Shown piece by piece: positions 1 through 12,570 of a DNA stretch of 64,000 nt. Both the position numbers and the translations under genes were made by a program. Source of the DNA: Erwinia sp. (GTDB taxonomy: Bacteria; Pseudomonadota; Gammaproteobacteria; Enterobacterales; Enterobacteriaceae); assembly GCA_964016415.1 (NCBI GenBank), contig OZ024666.1, positions 434,001 to 498,000 on the forward strand, given 5' to 3'. Under the pieces are notes generated by a model that saw only the letters and a program-made list of their open reading frames with translations, did no database searches and was not told the origin of the DNA. Position 1 is the first letter of the stretch, and each line of letters starts with the position of its first letter.

Positions 1-29
1 GCCGCGGCTAACAGTGCTGTGTTACGCAT
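1..29 (-). CDS. proX: Glycine betaine-binding periplasmic protein ProX, first codons only
   Basis: Only the first nine codons are inside the window. They read M-R-N-T-A-L-L-A-A, the start of a signal peptide like that of E. coli ProX. An AAGGA ribosome binding site lies just upstream on the minus strand. It follows proW by about 70 bp in the normal proV-proW-proX order. The full protein would be the periplasmic binding component that delivers betaine to ProVW. Identity rests mostly on gene order. Confidence 0.75.
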
Positions 30-64
30 AGTTGATCCTTGGTTTATCTTATTTTTGGAAATCT

Positions 65-83
65 GGCCTGCCAACTGCAGGCC
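65..83 (-). other. Short hairpin between proW and proX
   Basis: A perfect 7-bp inverted repeat (GGCCTGC / GCAGGCC) with a 5-nt loop sits in the proW-proX gap. There is no T-run after it, so it is unlikely to be a strong terminator. It may protect or attenuate the polycistronic mRNA, allowing binding protein to be made at a different level from the transporter. Confidence 0.5.
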
Positions 84-98
84 ATTATGAGATTCGTA

Positions 99-1253
99 TT
101 ATTTACTGAATGGACGGGTGATGAATCCGATTGGTCCGTTTTGATACCAGCGACGTGGTCCGCGACTCCGGGTATCACGACCTACAGATTGTGTCAGACG
201 GTCAAGAATAATGGCGAGTATAACGATACCCACGCCGCCCACGGTAGCCTGTCCCATATCCAGACGGCCAATTCCGCGAAGAACCATTTGCCCTAATCCA
301 CCAACCGCTATCATTGAAGCGATAACGACCATTGACAATGCGAGCATCAGAGTCTGATTTACCCCGGCCATAATAGTCTGCATCGCCAGAGGCAGCTGAA
401 CTTTAAATAACATCTGTCTTGGACTGGCACCGAATGATTCAGACGCTTCTATTAAATCGGCAGGCACCTGCTTAATGCCGAGGATCGTCAGGCGCACAAT
501 AGGTGGCAGTGCAAAAATAATGGTGACAACAACGCCAGGAACATTCCCGATACCGAATAGCATCACGATCGGCACCAGGTAGACGAACGCAGGTGTCGTT
601 TGCATAGCATCAAGTAACGGACGAATGATTTTCGCCGCCCGCGGACTCCGCGCCAGCCAGATGCCAAGTGGCAGGCCGATAATAATACAAAATAGCAGGG
701 CGGTTAGTACCAGAGCCAGAGTGATCATCGCTTCTGACCAGGCACCAATAGCACCGATGGCAATCAGAGAAACCAATGTGGCGATCCCCATTCCCAGACT
801 GGATATCTGCCAGGCCAGTAGCCCAAAGATAATAATCGCTACCGGGGCTGGCATACCGAGCAGCAATTGCTGAAAAGCACTCAGAATGTAATCCACCGGA
901 ACCCGAATACCCTGGAACAGTGGACGGAAATGCATCACCACCCAGTCTATACCGCTGGTTACCCAGCTATCCAGCGGGATAAGCGTATTATGGAAAGGAT
1001 CCATCCAGTTAAAATGTTCCGGCTGGGGGGCTGGTGCGCTGCTCAGCCAGTCGGCGCTGTTGGCGGTAGTATCTGCTGCATTTCCGGACGCACTACCCCA
1101 TGCATCACCACTGCTGGTGGCATGTGATGCTGCGGCGTCAGTGGCCGTAGTGGTTGACCAGGGGTCACTTGCCTGGCTCGTTACTGCTGCATCAGAGGTG
1201 GCCGGCTGTTGTGCCGCGCTGGTTGCCCATGGATCTGTAATTTGTTCACTCAT
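99..1253 (-). CDS. proW: Glycine betaine/proline ABC transporter permease ProW
   Basis: Inner-membrane permease of the osmoprotectant importer ProU. The body from about residue 65 onward ([20 protein letters not shown]...) is nearly identical to E. coli ProW, including the EAA loop near '[15 protein letters not shown]' and multiple membrane segments. I start it at MSEQITDPW, which overlaps the proV stop by 8 bp; a start five codons upstream is also open. The protein is 384 residues, longer than E. coli ProW (354). The extra length is a low-complexity, Ala/Thr/Ser-rich N-terminal region with repeated D-P-W or D-A-W motifs. Function is secure; the tail's role is unknown. Confidence 0.97.
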   Translation of the reverse strand: MSEQITDPWATSAAQQPATSDAAVTSQASDPWSTTTATDAAASHATSSGDAWGSASGNAADTTANSADWLSSAPAPQPEHFNWMDPFHNTLIPLDSWVTSGIDWVVMHFRPLFQGIRVPVDYILSAFQQLLLGMPAPVAIIIFGLLAWQISSLGMGIATLVSLIAIGAIGAWSEAMITLALVLTALLFCIIIGLPLGIWLARSPRAAKIIRPLLDAMQTTPAFVYLVPIVMLFGIGNVPGVVVTIIFALPPIVRLTILGIKQVPADLIEASESFGASPRQMLFKVQLPLAMQTIMAGVNQTLMLALSMVVIASMIAVGGLGQMVLRGIGRLDMGQATVGGVGIVILAIILDRLTQSVGRDTRSRGPRRWYQNGPIGFITRPFSK

Positions 1254-2445
1254 TGTTCGCTCCTTCACGATCTAATGCCTGTAATAACATTCCCTTAGAG
1301 ATAATCCCGATGTATTGCTGGTTTTCATCCACAATGGGCACAGCACAAGGCGCTTGTGCGACATGGGTGAGCAATTCACTCAGAGAGGTATCCCCTGGCA
1401 TTGCCTCAGGGGAAGGGAGCAAAGCATGGTCGAGGCCTTCACCAGCGGCAAGAGCCATCTTCAGTGAGTCCGTCGATACCACACCAATGAACTTCTGTTT
1501 TTCGAGCACATATCCGTATTCGCGATCTTCATCCTGTAACAGACGTATTGCTGAGCGTGGACCGAATCCCGGTGCTTTACGGATCAGTGCGCCAGCACTT
1601 CTGCGGGCAATATCTTTAGCTGTAAATACATGACTGATATCAACACCACGGAAGAAAGTTCGCACGTAATCATTAGCCGGATTATTCAGGATTTCATCAG
1701 GTGTTCCCACCTGAACAACTTCCCCCCCTTGCATGATTGCGATGCGATCACCGATACGCATTGCTTCGTCAAGATCATGAGAAATAAAGACAATAGTTCT
1801 CTGCTGGCGAGACTGTAACTTCACCAGTTCATCCTGCATTTCAGTACGAATCAATGGGTCAAGCGCTGAGAAGGCTTCATCCATCAGAAGGACATCAGGG
1901 TTGATGGCTAATGCTCTTGCGAGGCCGACACGTTGACGCATACCACCCGATAATTCATCAGGGTAGGCGTGTGCGTAGTTTTCCAAACCTACCTGCCGCA
2001 GCGCTTCAAGGGCTTTTTCCTGACGCTCCTGTAAGGGGACGCCCGCCAGCTCCATACCAAAAGCTGTATTGTTGAGTACGGTCAGATGTGGCATCAAGGC
2101 AAAAGACTGAAAGACCATACTGATCTTTTTTCTTCTTACCTGACGAAGCTCGTTTTCGGAGATTTTGGCAATATCGACACTATCAATAATAACCTGACCA
2201 CGGGTAGGTTCTATCAGACGATTGAGAAGGCGAACCATGGTTGACTTGCCGGACCCTGAGAGTCCCATGATCACAAAAATCTCGCCTTCTTCAATGGCCA
2301 GACTGGCATCTTTTACCCCAAGTGAGAGTCCGGTTTTTTCCAGTAACTCTTCCTTAGTCATGCCCTTGTCAATATATTTAAATGCTTTTTCCGGATTCTC
2401 ACCGAATACTTTATATAAATTTTTTATTTCAAGTTTAATGGCCAT
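1246..2445 (-). CDS. proV: Glycine betaine/proline ABC transporter ATPase ProV
   Basis: ATP-binding subunit of ProU. Visible features are Walker A (GLSGSGKS, about residue 61), the signature [15 protein letters not shown], Walker B ([12 protein letters not shown]), the H-loop (ISHD), and a C-terminal pair of CBS domains that sense ionic strength in this family. The 399-residue length matches E. coli (400). The start is supported by an AGGA ribosome binding site upstream. It is the first gene of proVWX. About 440 bp of AT-rich DNA separate it from nrdF, enough for its own osmotically controlled promoter, as in E. coli. Confidence 0.98.
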   Translation of the reverse strand: MAIKLEIKNLYKVFGENPEKAFKYIDKGMTKEELLEKTGLSLGVKDASLAIEEGEIFVIMGLSGSGKSTMVRLLNRLIEPTRGQVIIDSVDIAKISENELRQVRRKKISMVFQSFALMPHLTVLNNTAFGMELAGVPLQERQEKALEALRQVGLENYAHAYPDELSGGMRQRVGLARALAINPDVLLMDEAFSALDPLIRTEMQDELVKLQSRQQRTIVFISHDLDEAMRIGDRIAIMQGGEVVQVGTPDEILNNPANDYVRTFFRGVDISHVFTAKDIARRSAGALIRKAPGFGPRSAIRLLQDEDREYGYVLEKQKFIGVVSTDSLKMALAAGEGLDHALLPSPEAMPGDTSLSELLTHVAQAPCAVPIVDENQQYIGIISKGMLLQALDREGANNE

Positions 2446-2843
2446 GCATTGATCTTTTCCTGGTTAGTGGACTATTTCCTTATAAATTTATGCATCCTAG
2501 TCAAATTAGTTACTTATATACCGTAGCATATTTTCGGGATCTGACAACCCTGTAAGCGACTATTTGAACCTTTGCATGTCTGTAACTATGGAATAAAAAC
2601 AGTGTGGGTAAGGGGGTTAGCACTTTTTTTGCTATTTTGAAAAAATAATATTTTTCGGTAAATTCCATCAGAATGAGGGAGGCTTTTGCTGATGAAGTGA
2701 ACAGATTTAGTTGGTAATTTTGATGAAAAACAGATTACGGTGATAGATAAGATTTTTTTATTTTTTGCAGATAGACATAACTTTCTTTCTTATCTTTACC
2801 TCAATTTACATAAAAGGCTAAGTTGTGTTTTTCTTTCACTAAC
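2446..2843. other. AT-rich intergenic region upstream of proV
   Basis: This gap of about 400 bp between nrdF and proV has no convincing ORF. On the minus strand a TATAAG-like hexamer lies about 65 bp before proV, with TTGTCA further upstream, but their spacing is not canonical. Long A/T tracts resemble the curved DNA around osmoregulated proU promoters. A proU promoter is inferred by position, not demonstrated. Confidence 0.4.
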
Positions 2844-2881
2844 TTAATTACGGCGATAATGGAGTTTATCACCGTAATTAA
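2844..2881 (-). terminator. Stem-loop after nrdF
   Basis: Two 16-nt arms pair fully, with one G-U pair, around a 6-nt loop, starting three bases after the nrdF stop. The run that follows on the minus strand is not T-rich, so termination may be weak or Rho-assisted. It separates the nrdHIEF and proVWX transcripts. Confidence 0.55.
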
Positions 2882-2884
2882 TGA

Positions 2885-3874
<990 letters not shown>

Positions 3875-3894
3875 TTAATTGGCAATGTTTAAAA

Positions 3895-6045
3895 CTACAG
3901 TGCGCAGGAGACACAACCTTCAACTTCTGTACCCTGCAATGCCATCTGGCGCAGACGGATGTAATAGAGCGTCTTTATCCCTTTTTTCCACGCGTAAATT
4001 TGTGCCCTGTTGATATCGCGGGTGGTTGCGGTATCACGGAAAAAGAGTGTCAGTGATAAGCCCTGATCGACATGCTGAGTGGCTTCGGCGTAAGTATCAA
4101 TGATCGCCTCAGGACCGATGTCATAGGCATCGCGGTAAAGATGCTGATTGCTGTTGTTCATAAAAGGAGCCGGGTAGTAGACGCGCCCGGTTTTTCCCTC
4201 TTTGCGAATTTCTATGCGTGAAACAATCGGATGAATACTTGATGTCGCGTGATTGATATATGAAATTGAGCCTGTAGGAGGAATGGCCTGTAGGTTTTGG
4301 TTATATAAACCATAGGTCATAACATCATCACGCAGCTTACGCCAGTCGTCCTGTGTGGGAATAGTGATCCCTGCATCAGCAAACAGTCGGGAAATCTCGG
4401 TCGTCTTTGGTTGCCAGGTTTGTTCGGTGTAACGGGTAAAATATTCACCAGTGGCATAGCGGGATGAGGCAAAGTCTGTGAAAGTCTGTTTTCTTTCGCG
4501 GGCGATCAAATTGGATGTGCGCAACGCATGCCAGGTTATTGTATAAAAATAGATGTTGGTGAAATCGAGCGCTGCAGTGGAACCATACTCAATCCCTTCA
4601 CGAGCAAGATAACCATGCAGGTTCATCTGGCCTAAACCGATTGCATGTGATAACGCATTGCCATGCTCGACAGAAGGTACTGAATGGATATGACTCAGGT
4701 CAGAAACTGCTGTTAATCCCCGAACAGCTATTTCAACGGTACGACCTAAATCACCTGAATCCATCGCATGGGCAATATTCAGTGAACCGAGATTACAGGA
4801 GATATCACGGCCAACTTCATGGTAGCTCAAATCATCATGATAAGTTGTTGGTGTATTAACCTGGAGTATCTCAGAGCAAAGGTTGCTCATGTTAATTCGC
4901 CCCTTGATAGGATTGGCGCGATTAACGGTATCTTCAAACATAATGTAAGGATAACCAGATTCAAACTGAATCTCTGCAAGCGTCTGGAAGAACTCCCGTG
5001 GATTGATATAGCGACGACGGATGCTTTTATTCGCAACCATTTCATGATACTTCTCACTGATACTGATATCAGCAAAAGGAACGCCGTAAATGCGTTCCAC
5101 ATCATAGGGTGAAAAAAGCGCCATTGGCTGATTATGTTTTGCCAGCTCAAAAGTGATATCGGGAATCACCACCCCCAGAGAAAGGGTTTTAATACGGATC
5201 TTTTCGTCAGCATTTTCACGTTTGGTATCAAGAAAACGCAGTATATCGGGATGATGGGCATGCAAATAGACAGCCCCAGCGCCCTGACGGGCACCTAACT
5301 GGTTGGCATAGGAAAAAGCATCCTCCAGCATTTTCATCACAGGCACGACACCGGAAGATTGATTCTCAATGCGTTTGATTGGGGCACCTGTTTCACGCAG
5401 GTTAGAGAGCAAAAAGGCCACGCCTCCACCGCGTTTGGAGAGCTGCAGTGCTGAATTCACCGAGCGACCAATAGATTCCATGTTATCTTCAATACGCAGT
5501 AAAAAACAGGAGACCAGCTCACCACGTTGTTGTTTACCACAATTTAAAAACGTGGGGGTGGCTGGCTGAAAACGGCCGGATAGCATCTCTTCAGTTAGTG
5601 CGCTGGCAAGTTCAATATTGCCTTCTCCCAGGGTAAGAGCCACCATGCAGACTCGTTCAGTAAATCCTTCAAGATACCGTTTGCCGTCGAAAGTTTTGAG
5701 TGCATAGCTGGTATAGAATTTCCAGGCTCCGAGAAATGTCTGGAAGCGAAAACGTTTTTGATAAGCCTGTTCAAAAAGCGTGATGACTGCATTGCGTGGA
5801 TAGGCGTCGATCACCTTTGCTTCGTAGTATCCTTCAGCGATCAGCGTGTCGATACGCGCTTCCAGTGAAGCAAACGTCACACTTTGAGGTATCACGTGCT
5901 GAAGAAAAAAGTGCCTGATCGCTTCACGGTCCTTTTCAAACTGAATCTGGCCGTGGTCGTCATACAAATTGAGCATGGCATTCAGGGCATGATAATCGGG
6001 AGTGGTGGTGTCAGGTGTTATTAAGAGCGCGTCTGTTGATGCCAA
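3895..6045 (-). CDS. nrdE: Class Ib ribonucleotide reductase alpha subunit NrdE
   Basis: Catalytic subunit that reduces ribonucleoside diphosphates to deoxyribonucleotides. It has 716 residues, matching E. coli NrdE. Visible features: the first active-site cysteine region ([14 protein letters not shown]), the glycyl/thiyl centre region (MSNLCSEI), the NLGSLN loop, and the C-terminal CVSC pair that accepts electrons from NrdH. As usual for class Ib enzymes there is no N-terminal ATP cone. The start overlaps the end of nrdI by 25 bp, pointing to translational coupling. Confidence 0.98.
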   Translation of the reverse strand: MASTDALLITPDTTTPDYHALNAMLNLYDDHGQIQFEKDREAIRHFFLQHVIPQSVTFASLEARIDTLIAEGYYEAKVIDAYPRNAVITLFEQAYQKRFRFQTFLGAWKFYTSYALKTFDGKRYLEGFTERVCMVALTLGEGNIELASALTEEMLSGRFQPATPTFLNCGKQQRGELVSCFLLRIEDNMESIGRSVNSALQLSKRGGGVAFLLSNLRETGAPIKRIENQSSGVVPVMKMLEDAFSYANQLGARQGAGAVYLHAHHPDILRFLDTKRENADEKIRIKTLSLGVVIPDITFELAKHNQPMALFSPYDVERIYGVPFADISISEKYHEMVANKSIRRRYINPREFFQTLAEIQFESGYPYIMFEDTVNRANPIKGRINMSNLCSEILQVNTPTTYHDDLSYHEVGRDISCNLGSLNIAHAMDSGDLGRTVEIAVRGLTAVSDLSHIHSVPSVEHGNALSHAIGLGQMNLHGYLAREGIEYGSTAALDFTNIYFYTITWHALRTSNLIARERKQTFTDFASSRYATGEYFTRYTEQTWQPKTTEISRLFADAGITIPTQDDWRKLRDDVMTYGLYNQNLQAIPPTGSISYINHATSSIHPIVSRIEIRKEGKTGRVYYPAPFMNNSNQHLYRDAYDIGPEAIIDTYAEATQHVDQGLSLTLFFRDTATTRDINRAQIYAWKKGIKTLYYIRLRQMALQGTEVEGCVSCAL

Positions 6046-6428
6046 AATGAGGTTACTCCGTGATAAACATTGGCGACGTCATCAGCTGTACCGAGTAATT
6101 CAAAGCGGTACAAACAAGGTACAGCACATTTTTTTGCGATAATGCTGCCCGCAAGGCAGTAAGCCTCACCAAAATTACGGTTTCCTGATGCGATAACGCC
6201 ACGAATAAGCTGCCGGTTTTCCGGGTGATTTAAGAACTGGATCACCTGCCTGGGGACGGCACCTTTTGCGCCTCCACCGCCATAGCTCGGGACTACCAGA
6301 ATGTAGGGTTCAGTAATTAAAAAAGCCTGCGTATCTTCCAGCGGAATACGCTTCGCTGGCAGGCCAGTACGCATCGCAAAGCGATGCGTATTTTCCGACT
6401 GACTGGAGAAGTAGACCAGACATGACAT
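6021..6428 (-). CDS. nrdI: Flavodoxin-like ribonucleotide reductase activator NrdI
   Basis: Small FMN protein that helps build the manganese tyrosyl-radical cofactor of NrdF. The 135-residue sequence shows the phosphate-binding loop (YFSSQSENT, residues about 6-14), the PSYGGGG loop, and the [12 protein letters not shown] segment typical of NrdI. It starts 4 bp after nrdH and overlaps nrdE, so the operon is tightly packed. Length and motifs match E. coli NrdI (136 residues). Confidence 0.97.
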   Translation of the reverse strand: MSCLVYFSSQSENTHRFAMRTGLPAKRIPLEDTQAFLITEPYILVVPSYGGGGAKGAVPRQVIQFLNHPENRQLIRGVIASGNRNFGEAYCLAGSIIAKKCAVPCLYRFELLGTADDVANVYHGVTSFWHQQTRS

Positions 6429-6432
6429 AGCA

Positions 6433-6675
6433 TCATGCCTGACTCATTGCCGGTTGCCGTAATGACATGATCTTATCCGGACGAAACCCGCTCCAGTGTT
6501 CATTTTCTGTCACCACAACCGGAAGCTGGCGGTACCCCATCGCGCGTAAGGTATCAGCTTCATCGGGTTGATTATCGAGGTTAATCAACTGATAGCCAAT
6601 GCCACGCTTGTCCATTGCATTTTTTGTTGCATGGCACTGGACACAGTCATCTTTTGTGTAAATAATAATGCGCAT
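6433..6675 (-). CDS. nrdH: Glutaredoxin-like protein NrdH
   Basis: Electron donor for NrdEF, with a glutaredoxin-like fold but thioredoxin-like specificity. The 80-residue protein has the redox pair CVQC at residues 12-15 and the family segment WSGFRPDKI that replaces glutathione contacts. It is first in nrdHIEF and about 75 bp downstream of the NrdR box nearest to it. Confidence 0.97.
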   Translation of the reverse strand: MRIIIYTKDDCVQCHATKNAMDKRGIGYQLINLDNQPDEADTLRAMGYRQLPVVVTENEHWSGFRPDKIMSLRQPAMSQA

Positions 6676-6749
6676 GATTCGTATTTACCTTGGTGAGTTT
6701 GGTTATCGGCGCCATCTGGCGGGATGTATTTATTTCTCTCATCCACAAA

Positions 6750-6796
6750 ACACTATATTTTGCGTTTGTTTTTTTTATAAATACTAGATGTAGTAG
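6750..6796 (-). promoter_or_regulatory. Tandem NrdR boxes and promoter of nrdHIEF
   Basis: Two 16-bp NrdR-box-like elements lie at 6750-6765 and 6781-6796. Measured against the published consensus acaCwAtATaTwGtgt, the first matches 14 of 16 positions and the second about 11 of 16. Their starts are 31 bp apart, three helical turns, as in other enterobacterial nrd promoters. Read on the minus strand, the first box contains TATAGT, a plausible -10, with TTTATA about 18 bp upstream. Bound NrdR would therefore block the promoter directly. NrdR itself is encoded at 44539-44988. Confidence 0.8.
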
Positions 6797-6883
6797 TTTT
6801 TTATTGCAAGCCTTCCATGAAGAAAAAAGCTCTTGCTTGTCCCGAAGACCTGCCAGACAGGATGGGAGTGCCTTAATGCCACG

Positions 6884-7135
6884 CTATCGGCAAATGGGCT
6901 TCTCTTGCTGACCTGATCGGATGATAAGAGCCGTAAGCATTCTTGAGCCAAAGCCCAGGGGGGTGATCTGATGTTGATATGCCCAGTCGAGGCGTATAAA
7001 CAGTTGTTTGCACAGGTTTAGCTGACAGGCTGATCCGTGAGCGTGGAGAATCTCATCTGATAAATCTGTATTAATTTGATTTATAAAGGTGTTTGTAGCT
7101 GGCTTTTCGGGCATGAAAAAAAGCATAACTGCCAC
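6884..7135 (-). CDS. Unrecognised small ORF upstream of nrdH (doubtful)
   Basis: This 83-codon minus-strand ORF lies in the 500-bp gap between nrdH and the split lipoprotein gene. A start seven codons inside (MPEKPAT) is equally possible. I recognise no family, and no clear ribosome binding site precedes either start. The composition is not obviously random, with mixed polar and hydrophobic residues and two Cys. It may be a lineage-specific gene or spurious. The rest of this gap holds only the nrd regulatory sites and short dyads. Confidence 0.25.
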   Translation of the reverse strand: MAVMLFFMPEKPATNTFINQINTDLSDEILHAHGSACQLNLCKQLFIRLDWAYQHQITPLGFGSRMLTALIIRSGQQEKPICR

Positions 7136-7337
7136 TAAACTACTCAGAGACGAGTTAACGTGGAGTGGATGAGGTAAAAATGCGAATAGTTCTCCTTTGT
7201 GCGATAAGTCTGTTAAGTGGTTGTGCGACTATTGTTGGCAAAAGTACTCAGGATATACCGATACAGACCTCGCCACCTGGCGCTGTTTTTGTCGTGCAGG
7301 ATGAAAATGGACGGACGGTAGCGCAGGGATGTAGTGG

Positions 7338-8503
<1,166 letters not shown>

Positions 8504-8858
8504 TGGTTCACCTATAAGATGTTGAGGTGAGCATATCACCTCTGCTCAGGTGGCCAAATTCAGTGTGCCACTACAGGAACCACGCCACAGACCGTTACGT
8601 TAGAAAAATCCGATGGTAGTTATTTCGGCAAGAAGAAGTATACCTTGCAGCTGGAAAGGGCCGGTTATGTTCCACAAACCTTGCCGTTACAGCTTCATGC
8701 CAATCTGTGGTATTCACTGGGTAACCTGGCGGTAGGGGTTATTCCGGGCTGTTTATTGATAGATCCTTTCAATGGTGGGATGTACGCTATAGAACCCACC
8801 AGAGTCAGTCAGGTAATGGATAAAGTAGGCGCGCGCTGCGGCTGATACGTTTGCCTGA

Positions 8859-9425
8859 TTATTGGGCGGTGGGAGTCACCATCGCCAGAGGCGTACGGTT
8901 ATTATCTAGGTATTGGTGCTGAAAAATACACATACGAATGGTATTACGGTATTCGCCATTGATGAAGAACTCATGGATCAACTCACCTTCAATTTTAAAA
9001 CCGAGTTTGGTGTAGATATGAATCGCTTTGACATTTTCTTTATCCACGATCAGATAAAGTTTATATAAATTAAGCACCGAAAACCCATACTCCATCGCCA
9101 GTTTTGCCGCTTTGCTGGCTAACCCCCGTCCCTGGCTGGCGGGTTCGATAATAATCTGAAACTCGGCCCTGCGATGGATGTGATTAATTTCCACCAGCTC
9201 GACCAGGCCAACTTTGTTTCCTTCTGACTCCACCACAAAGCGTCGTTCGCTCTGGTCGTGTATATGTTTATCATACAGGTCAGAGAGCTCGACAAAGGCC
9301 TCATAAGGTTCTTCAAACCAGTAACGCATTACGCTGGCGTTGTTATCTAACTGGTGTACGTAATGAAGATCTTCACGTTCCAGTGGCCGCAGTCTGACCT
9401 CATTTTGCGATGGCTGATTTTGCAT
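8859..9425 (-). CDS. speG: Spermidine N1-acetyltransferase SpeG
   Basis: GNAT-family enzyme that acetylates spermidine and spermine with acetyl-CoA, limiting polyamine toxicity. The 188-residue sequence follows E. coli SpeG closely ([31 protein letters not shown] region, then the acetyl-CoA loop QGRGLASKA at about residue 100). I start it at [10 protein letters not shown], where similarity begins; the longer ORF is open upstream without support. It is convergent with the split lipoprotein gene and diverges from crtZ. Confidence 0.96.
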   Translation of the reverse strand: MQNQPSQNEVRLRPLEREDLHYVHQLDNNASVMRYWFEEPYEAFVELSDLYDKHIHDQSERRFVVESEGNKVGLVELVEINHIHRRAEFQIIIEPASQGRGLASKAAKLAMEYGFSVLNLYKLYLIVDKENVKAIHIYTKLGFKIEGELIHEFFINGEYRNTIRMCIFQHQYLDNNRTPLAMVTPTAQ

Positions 9426-9687
9426 GCTCGCTCCCCTAAAATATTGGTATCGGTGATAAGTAACTGTCAGTGGTGCAGATGATAGTACAGCAAGAACCGC
9501 CATCCCCGACACACTTCGTGTGGACCTGCGCGGAGGTCTCTTCCGATATCTCGCTTCTGCTGGTGGTTACACAGGTATTAACGAATCTGACGGTGAGTGT
9601 GTCAGTAATCCAAAAAATAAGATTTTCGGTGAAATTCTGATTTATCCGTTACGCTTAAAGCCACGGCGAAACCGGAGATGTACGGTG

Positions 9688-10209
9688 ATGATGATAGCAG
9701 GTAATTTTTTAATTGTGCTGGTGACTGTAGCAGCAATGGAACTGATCGCCACGCTGAGCCACAAATATATTATGCATCGTTGGGGATGGGGCTGGCATCA
9801 CTCTCATCATGAGCCTCATCAGGGCGGTGTCGAACGCAATGATCTGTATGCAGTAGTGTTTGCCTTGCTGGCGATTAGCCTTATCTTAGCCGGAAGTCTG
9901 GGAGTATGGCCTTTGCAGTGGATTGGTACAGGTATGACACTCTATGGTGCACTCTATTTCATCGTACACGACGGGTTGGTACATCAGCGCTGGCCTTTCC
10001 GTTATATCCCCCGAAAAGGTTATTTGCGCCGGTTATATATGGCACATCGTCTTCATCATGCTGTGCGCGGCCGGGAAGGAAGCGTTTCGTTTGGTTTTCT
10101 CTACGCACCACCGTTAGATAAATTGCAGAAAACCCTGCGGCAACGTCATGGAAAAGTTACCCGCGAGGCCGCTGCCAGAGTCCCTTCTCACGGGGAGGAT
10201 AAGAGATAG
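9688..10209 (+). CDS. crtZ: Beta-carotene 3-hydroxylase CrtZ
   Basis: Membrane di-iron hydroxylase that adds hydroxyls to both beta-rings, turning beta-carotene into zeaxanthin. The 173-residue protein carries the histidine clusters HKYIMH, HHSHH, and HRLHH with HDGLVHQRWP between them, and four hydrophobic segments. It matches Pantoea CrtZ. I use ATG 9688, preceded by a GGAG element; GTG 9685 and ATG 9691 are alternatives. It is convergent with crtB, and the two coding sequences overlap by 53 bp. Confidence 0.95.
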   Translation: MMIAGNFLIVLVTVAAMELIATLSHKYIMHRWGWGWHHSHHEPHQGGVERNDLYAVVFALLAISLILAGSLGVWPLQWIGTGMTLYGALYFIVHDGLVHQRWPFRYIPRKGYLRRLYMAHRLHHAVRGREGSVSFGFLYAPPLDKLQKTLRQRHGKVTREAAARVPSHGEDKR

Positions 10210-11092
10210 CACGCGACGCGATTGTGTTGCCTGCTCCGATAACAAGCAGAGCGATTTTTTCGAGTTTTTGCGTATGAATTCGCTCACTCCACGCATTATC
10301 ACCTACTTTTCGAATGTTGATGCCTATCTGACGGTACACCGCGAGCGCCGAAGCGACAGCCCATGCTGAGCGTAAAGGTAAGGCTGATATCCCGGAGCGG
10401 GCAGAATTGTAATAGCGCTCTGCTTCGTTTAACAATCGCTGAGCTACTCTGGTCAAGGCCGGACGCTGTGACAGGGTGGCATAGTTATCAGCCGATAACC
10501 CCGCATCCTGCAGCCAGTTCAGAGGGAGGTAACAACGATTATTTTCAGCATCTTCGATGATATCACGGGCAATGTTGGTGAGTTGAAAAGCCAGACCAAG
10601 GTCACAAGCCCGGTCAAGGGCGCTCTCCTTCTCAACACCCATGATCTGAGCCATCATCAGGCCGACGACTCCGGCAACGTGATAGCAATAGCGCAACGTA
10701 TCATCCAGAGTCTGAAAGCGTTCTCCGCGAACATCCATCGCGTAACCTTCCAGATGCTGAAAAGCCAGCTGACGGCTGAGATTGTGGCGAAAAACCACTT
10801 CCTGAAAAGCAGCAAATGCCGGTTCCCGTAGCAGTTCACCGCTGAATGCGCGATGGGTCATCATTTTTAGCCTGGCGAGTCGTTGTAACGCATTATTTTC
10901 TGCCAGAGAAGGTGATGAAGCCGGCAGGCCCAGAGTTTGTCCGTCGATGACGTCATCGCAGTGCCGGCACCAGGCATAAAGCATCAGGGCACTGCGCCGC
11001 GTGGCGGGAGCAAACAGCAATGATGCCGTCGCAAAGCTTTTTGAGCCAGCAGCAATAGTTCGGGTAGCATGTTCCAGCAAGTGCATACTCAT
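10157..11092 (-). CDS. crtB: 15-cis-phytoene synthase CrtB
   Basis: Condenses two geranylgeranyl diphosphates to phytoene, the first committed step of carotenoid synthesis. It is a squalene/phytoene synthase-type protein of 311 residues with the aspartate-rich motifs DDVID (about residue 46) and the second region NIARDIIEDAENNRCYLP. It is last in crtE-idi-crtY-crtI-crtB. Its ATG overlaps the crtI stop by 4 bp, and its 3' end overlaps convergent crtZ. Confidence 0.97.
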   Translation of the reverse strand: MSMHLLEHATRTIAAGSKSFATASLLFAPATRRSALMLYAWCRHCDDVIDGQTLGLPASSPSLAENNALQRLARLKMMTHRAFSGELLREPAFAAFQEVVFRHNLSRQLAFQHLEGYAMDVRGERFQTLDDTLRYCYHVAGVVGLMMAQIMGVEKESALDRACDLGLAFQLTNIARDIIEDAENNRCYLPLNWLQDAGLSADNYATLSQRPALTRVAQRLLNEAERYYNSARSGISALPLRSAWAVASALAVYRQIGINIRKVGDNAWSERIHTQKLEKIALLVIGAGNTIASRAISYPPREKGLWQRPRG

Positions 11093-12570
11093 GGGACCGA
11101 CTCCTCAATCATTAAACTTGCAGTAGCTTGCGCAGAGGCAATGACGCCCGGTACCCCTGCTCCTGGATGAGTACCCGCTCCCACCAGATACAGATTTTTC
11201 AGCACCCGATCTTTATTATGGGGACGAAACCAGGCACTTTGTGTTAACACCGGTTCCAAAGAGAAAGCTGAACCATGGTGAGCATTCAACTGGTCCCGGA
11301 AATCAAATGGTGTGAAAATCCGGTGAGTGACCAGCTGCTCACGTAGTCCTGGCATGTAATACTGCTCAAGATAGGCGAAAATTCTGTCTCTTAATTTGGG
11401 GCCTTCCACCTCCCAGTCCAGGCTGGCAGTTCCCAGATGAGGTACGGGGGCCAGAACATAATAACTGGCACAACCTTCTGGTGCGAGTGAAGGATCTGTG
11501 ACACAAGGTGCATGCAGATAAAGAGAAAAATCTTCAGCAAGTGAGGGACGATGAAAAATATCGTCGATCAACTCCCGGTAACGTGGCCCAAAACAGACTG
11601 TATGGTGGGCGAGTTGGTCGTGATGGTGGTTCAGGCCAAAATAGAGTACAAACAGAGAGTTACTCGTGCTTTTTCGGCACAGCGATTCAGCTTTTTTCCG
11701 TCCCCTGACGTGATGTTTCAGGAGTTTGGCGTAAGTGTGCACCACATCAGCATTTGAAGCGACGGCATCAGTATCAATGCGCTGACCATCACTCAGGCAC
11801 ACCGCAGTGATGTGGTCACCTTCAGTTTCGATACGTTCTACCTCTGCATTCAGCCGCAGTTCTCCTCCAAGGTCAGTAAACAATCTGACTAATCCATCAA
11901 TCAGTGCGCCTGTTCCTCCTTGTGGAAACCAGATCCCCCATTCTCGCTCCAAAGCATGGATCAACGTATAAATAGCTGACGTATTGAATGGGTTTCCCCC
12001 GACTAACAGTGAGTGGAAAGAGAACGCTTGCCGCAGATGTTCGTCACGGATAAAAGAGGCAACCTTGCTATAGACACTCTGCCATGCCTGCAAACGCGCC
12101 AGCTGTGGTATGGCTTGTAACATGGTGCGAAACGATAAAAAAGGCACTGCACCGAGTTTTATATAGCCCTCGTTAAACACAGCGCGTGAATAATCGAGAA
12201 AGCGCTGATAGCCAGCAACATCTTCAGGATTGAAATCTGCAATCTGCCGGTCCAGACTGGACTGGTCATTGTCGTAGTGGAAAGTGTTTCCATCTTCCCA
12301 GCACAGCCGATAAAAAGGCCTGACTGGCAATAGCGTGACGTAATCACGCATATTTTTTCCGGCTAGACTAAACAGTGCTTCAATTGCACTGGGATCAGTA
12401 ATTACCGTAGGGCCAGCATCAAATGTAAAGCCCTGGTCTTGATAAACATAAGCGCGTCCGCCAGGTTTATCCCGGCGCTCGAGTAGCACTGTCTGAATAC
12501 CTGCCGCTTGTAGCCGGATAGCAAGTGCTAACCCACCGAAACCAGCACCTATAACAATGTTTTTTTTCAT
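11089..12570 (-). CDS. crtI: Phytoene desaturase CrtI
   Basis: FAD-dependent four-step desaturase that makes all-trans-lycopene from phytoene. The N-terminus has the dinucleotide-binding fold (VIGAGFGGLALAIRLQ, residues about 6-21) and GGRAYVYQDQGFTFDAGPTVI. The C-terminus carries the bacterial CrtI signature LYLVGAGTHPGAGVPGV. The 493-residue length is normal. It overlaps crtY and crtB by 4 bp each. Confidence 0.98.
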   Translation of the reverse strand: MKKNIVIGAGFGGLALAIRLQAAGIQTVLLERRDKPGGRAYVYQDQGFTFDAGPTVITDPSAIEALFSLAGKNMRDYVTLLPVRPFYRLCWEDGNTFHYDNDQSSLDRQIADFNPEDVAGYQRFLDYSRAVFNEGYIKLGAVPFLSFRTMLQAIPQLARLQAWQSVYSKVASFIRDEHLRQAFSFHSLLVGGNPFNTSAIYTLIHALEREWGIWFPQGGTGALIDGLVRLFTDLGGELRLNAEVERIETEGDHITAVCLSDGQRIDTDAVASNADVVHTYAKLLKHHVRGRKKAESLCRKSTSNSLFVLYFGLNHHHDQLAHHTVCFGPRYRELIDDIFHRPSLAEDFSLYLHAPCVTDPSLAPEGCASYYVLAPVPHLGTASLDWEVEGPKLRDRIFAYLEQYYMPGLREQLVTHRIFTPFDFRDQLNAHHGSAFSLEPVLTQSAWFRPHNKDRVLKNLYLVGAGTHPGAGVPGVIASAQATASLMIEESVP

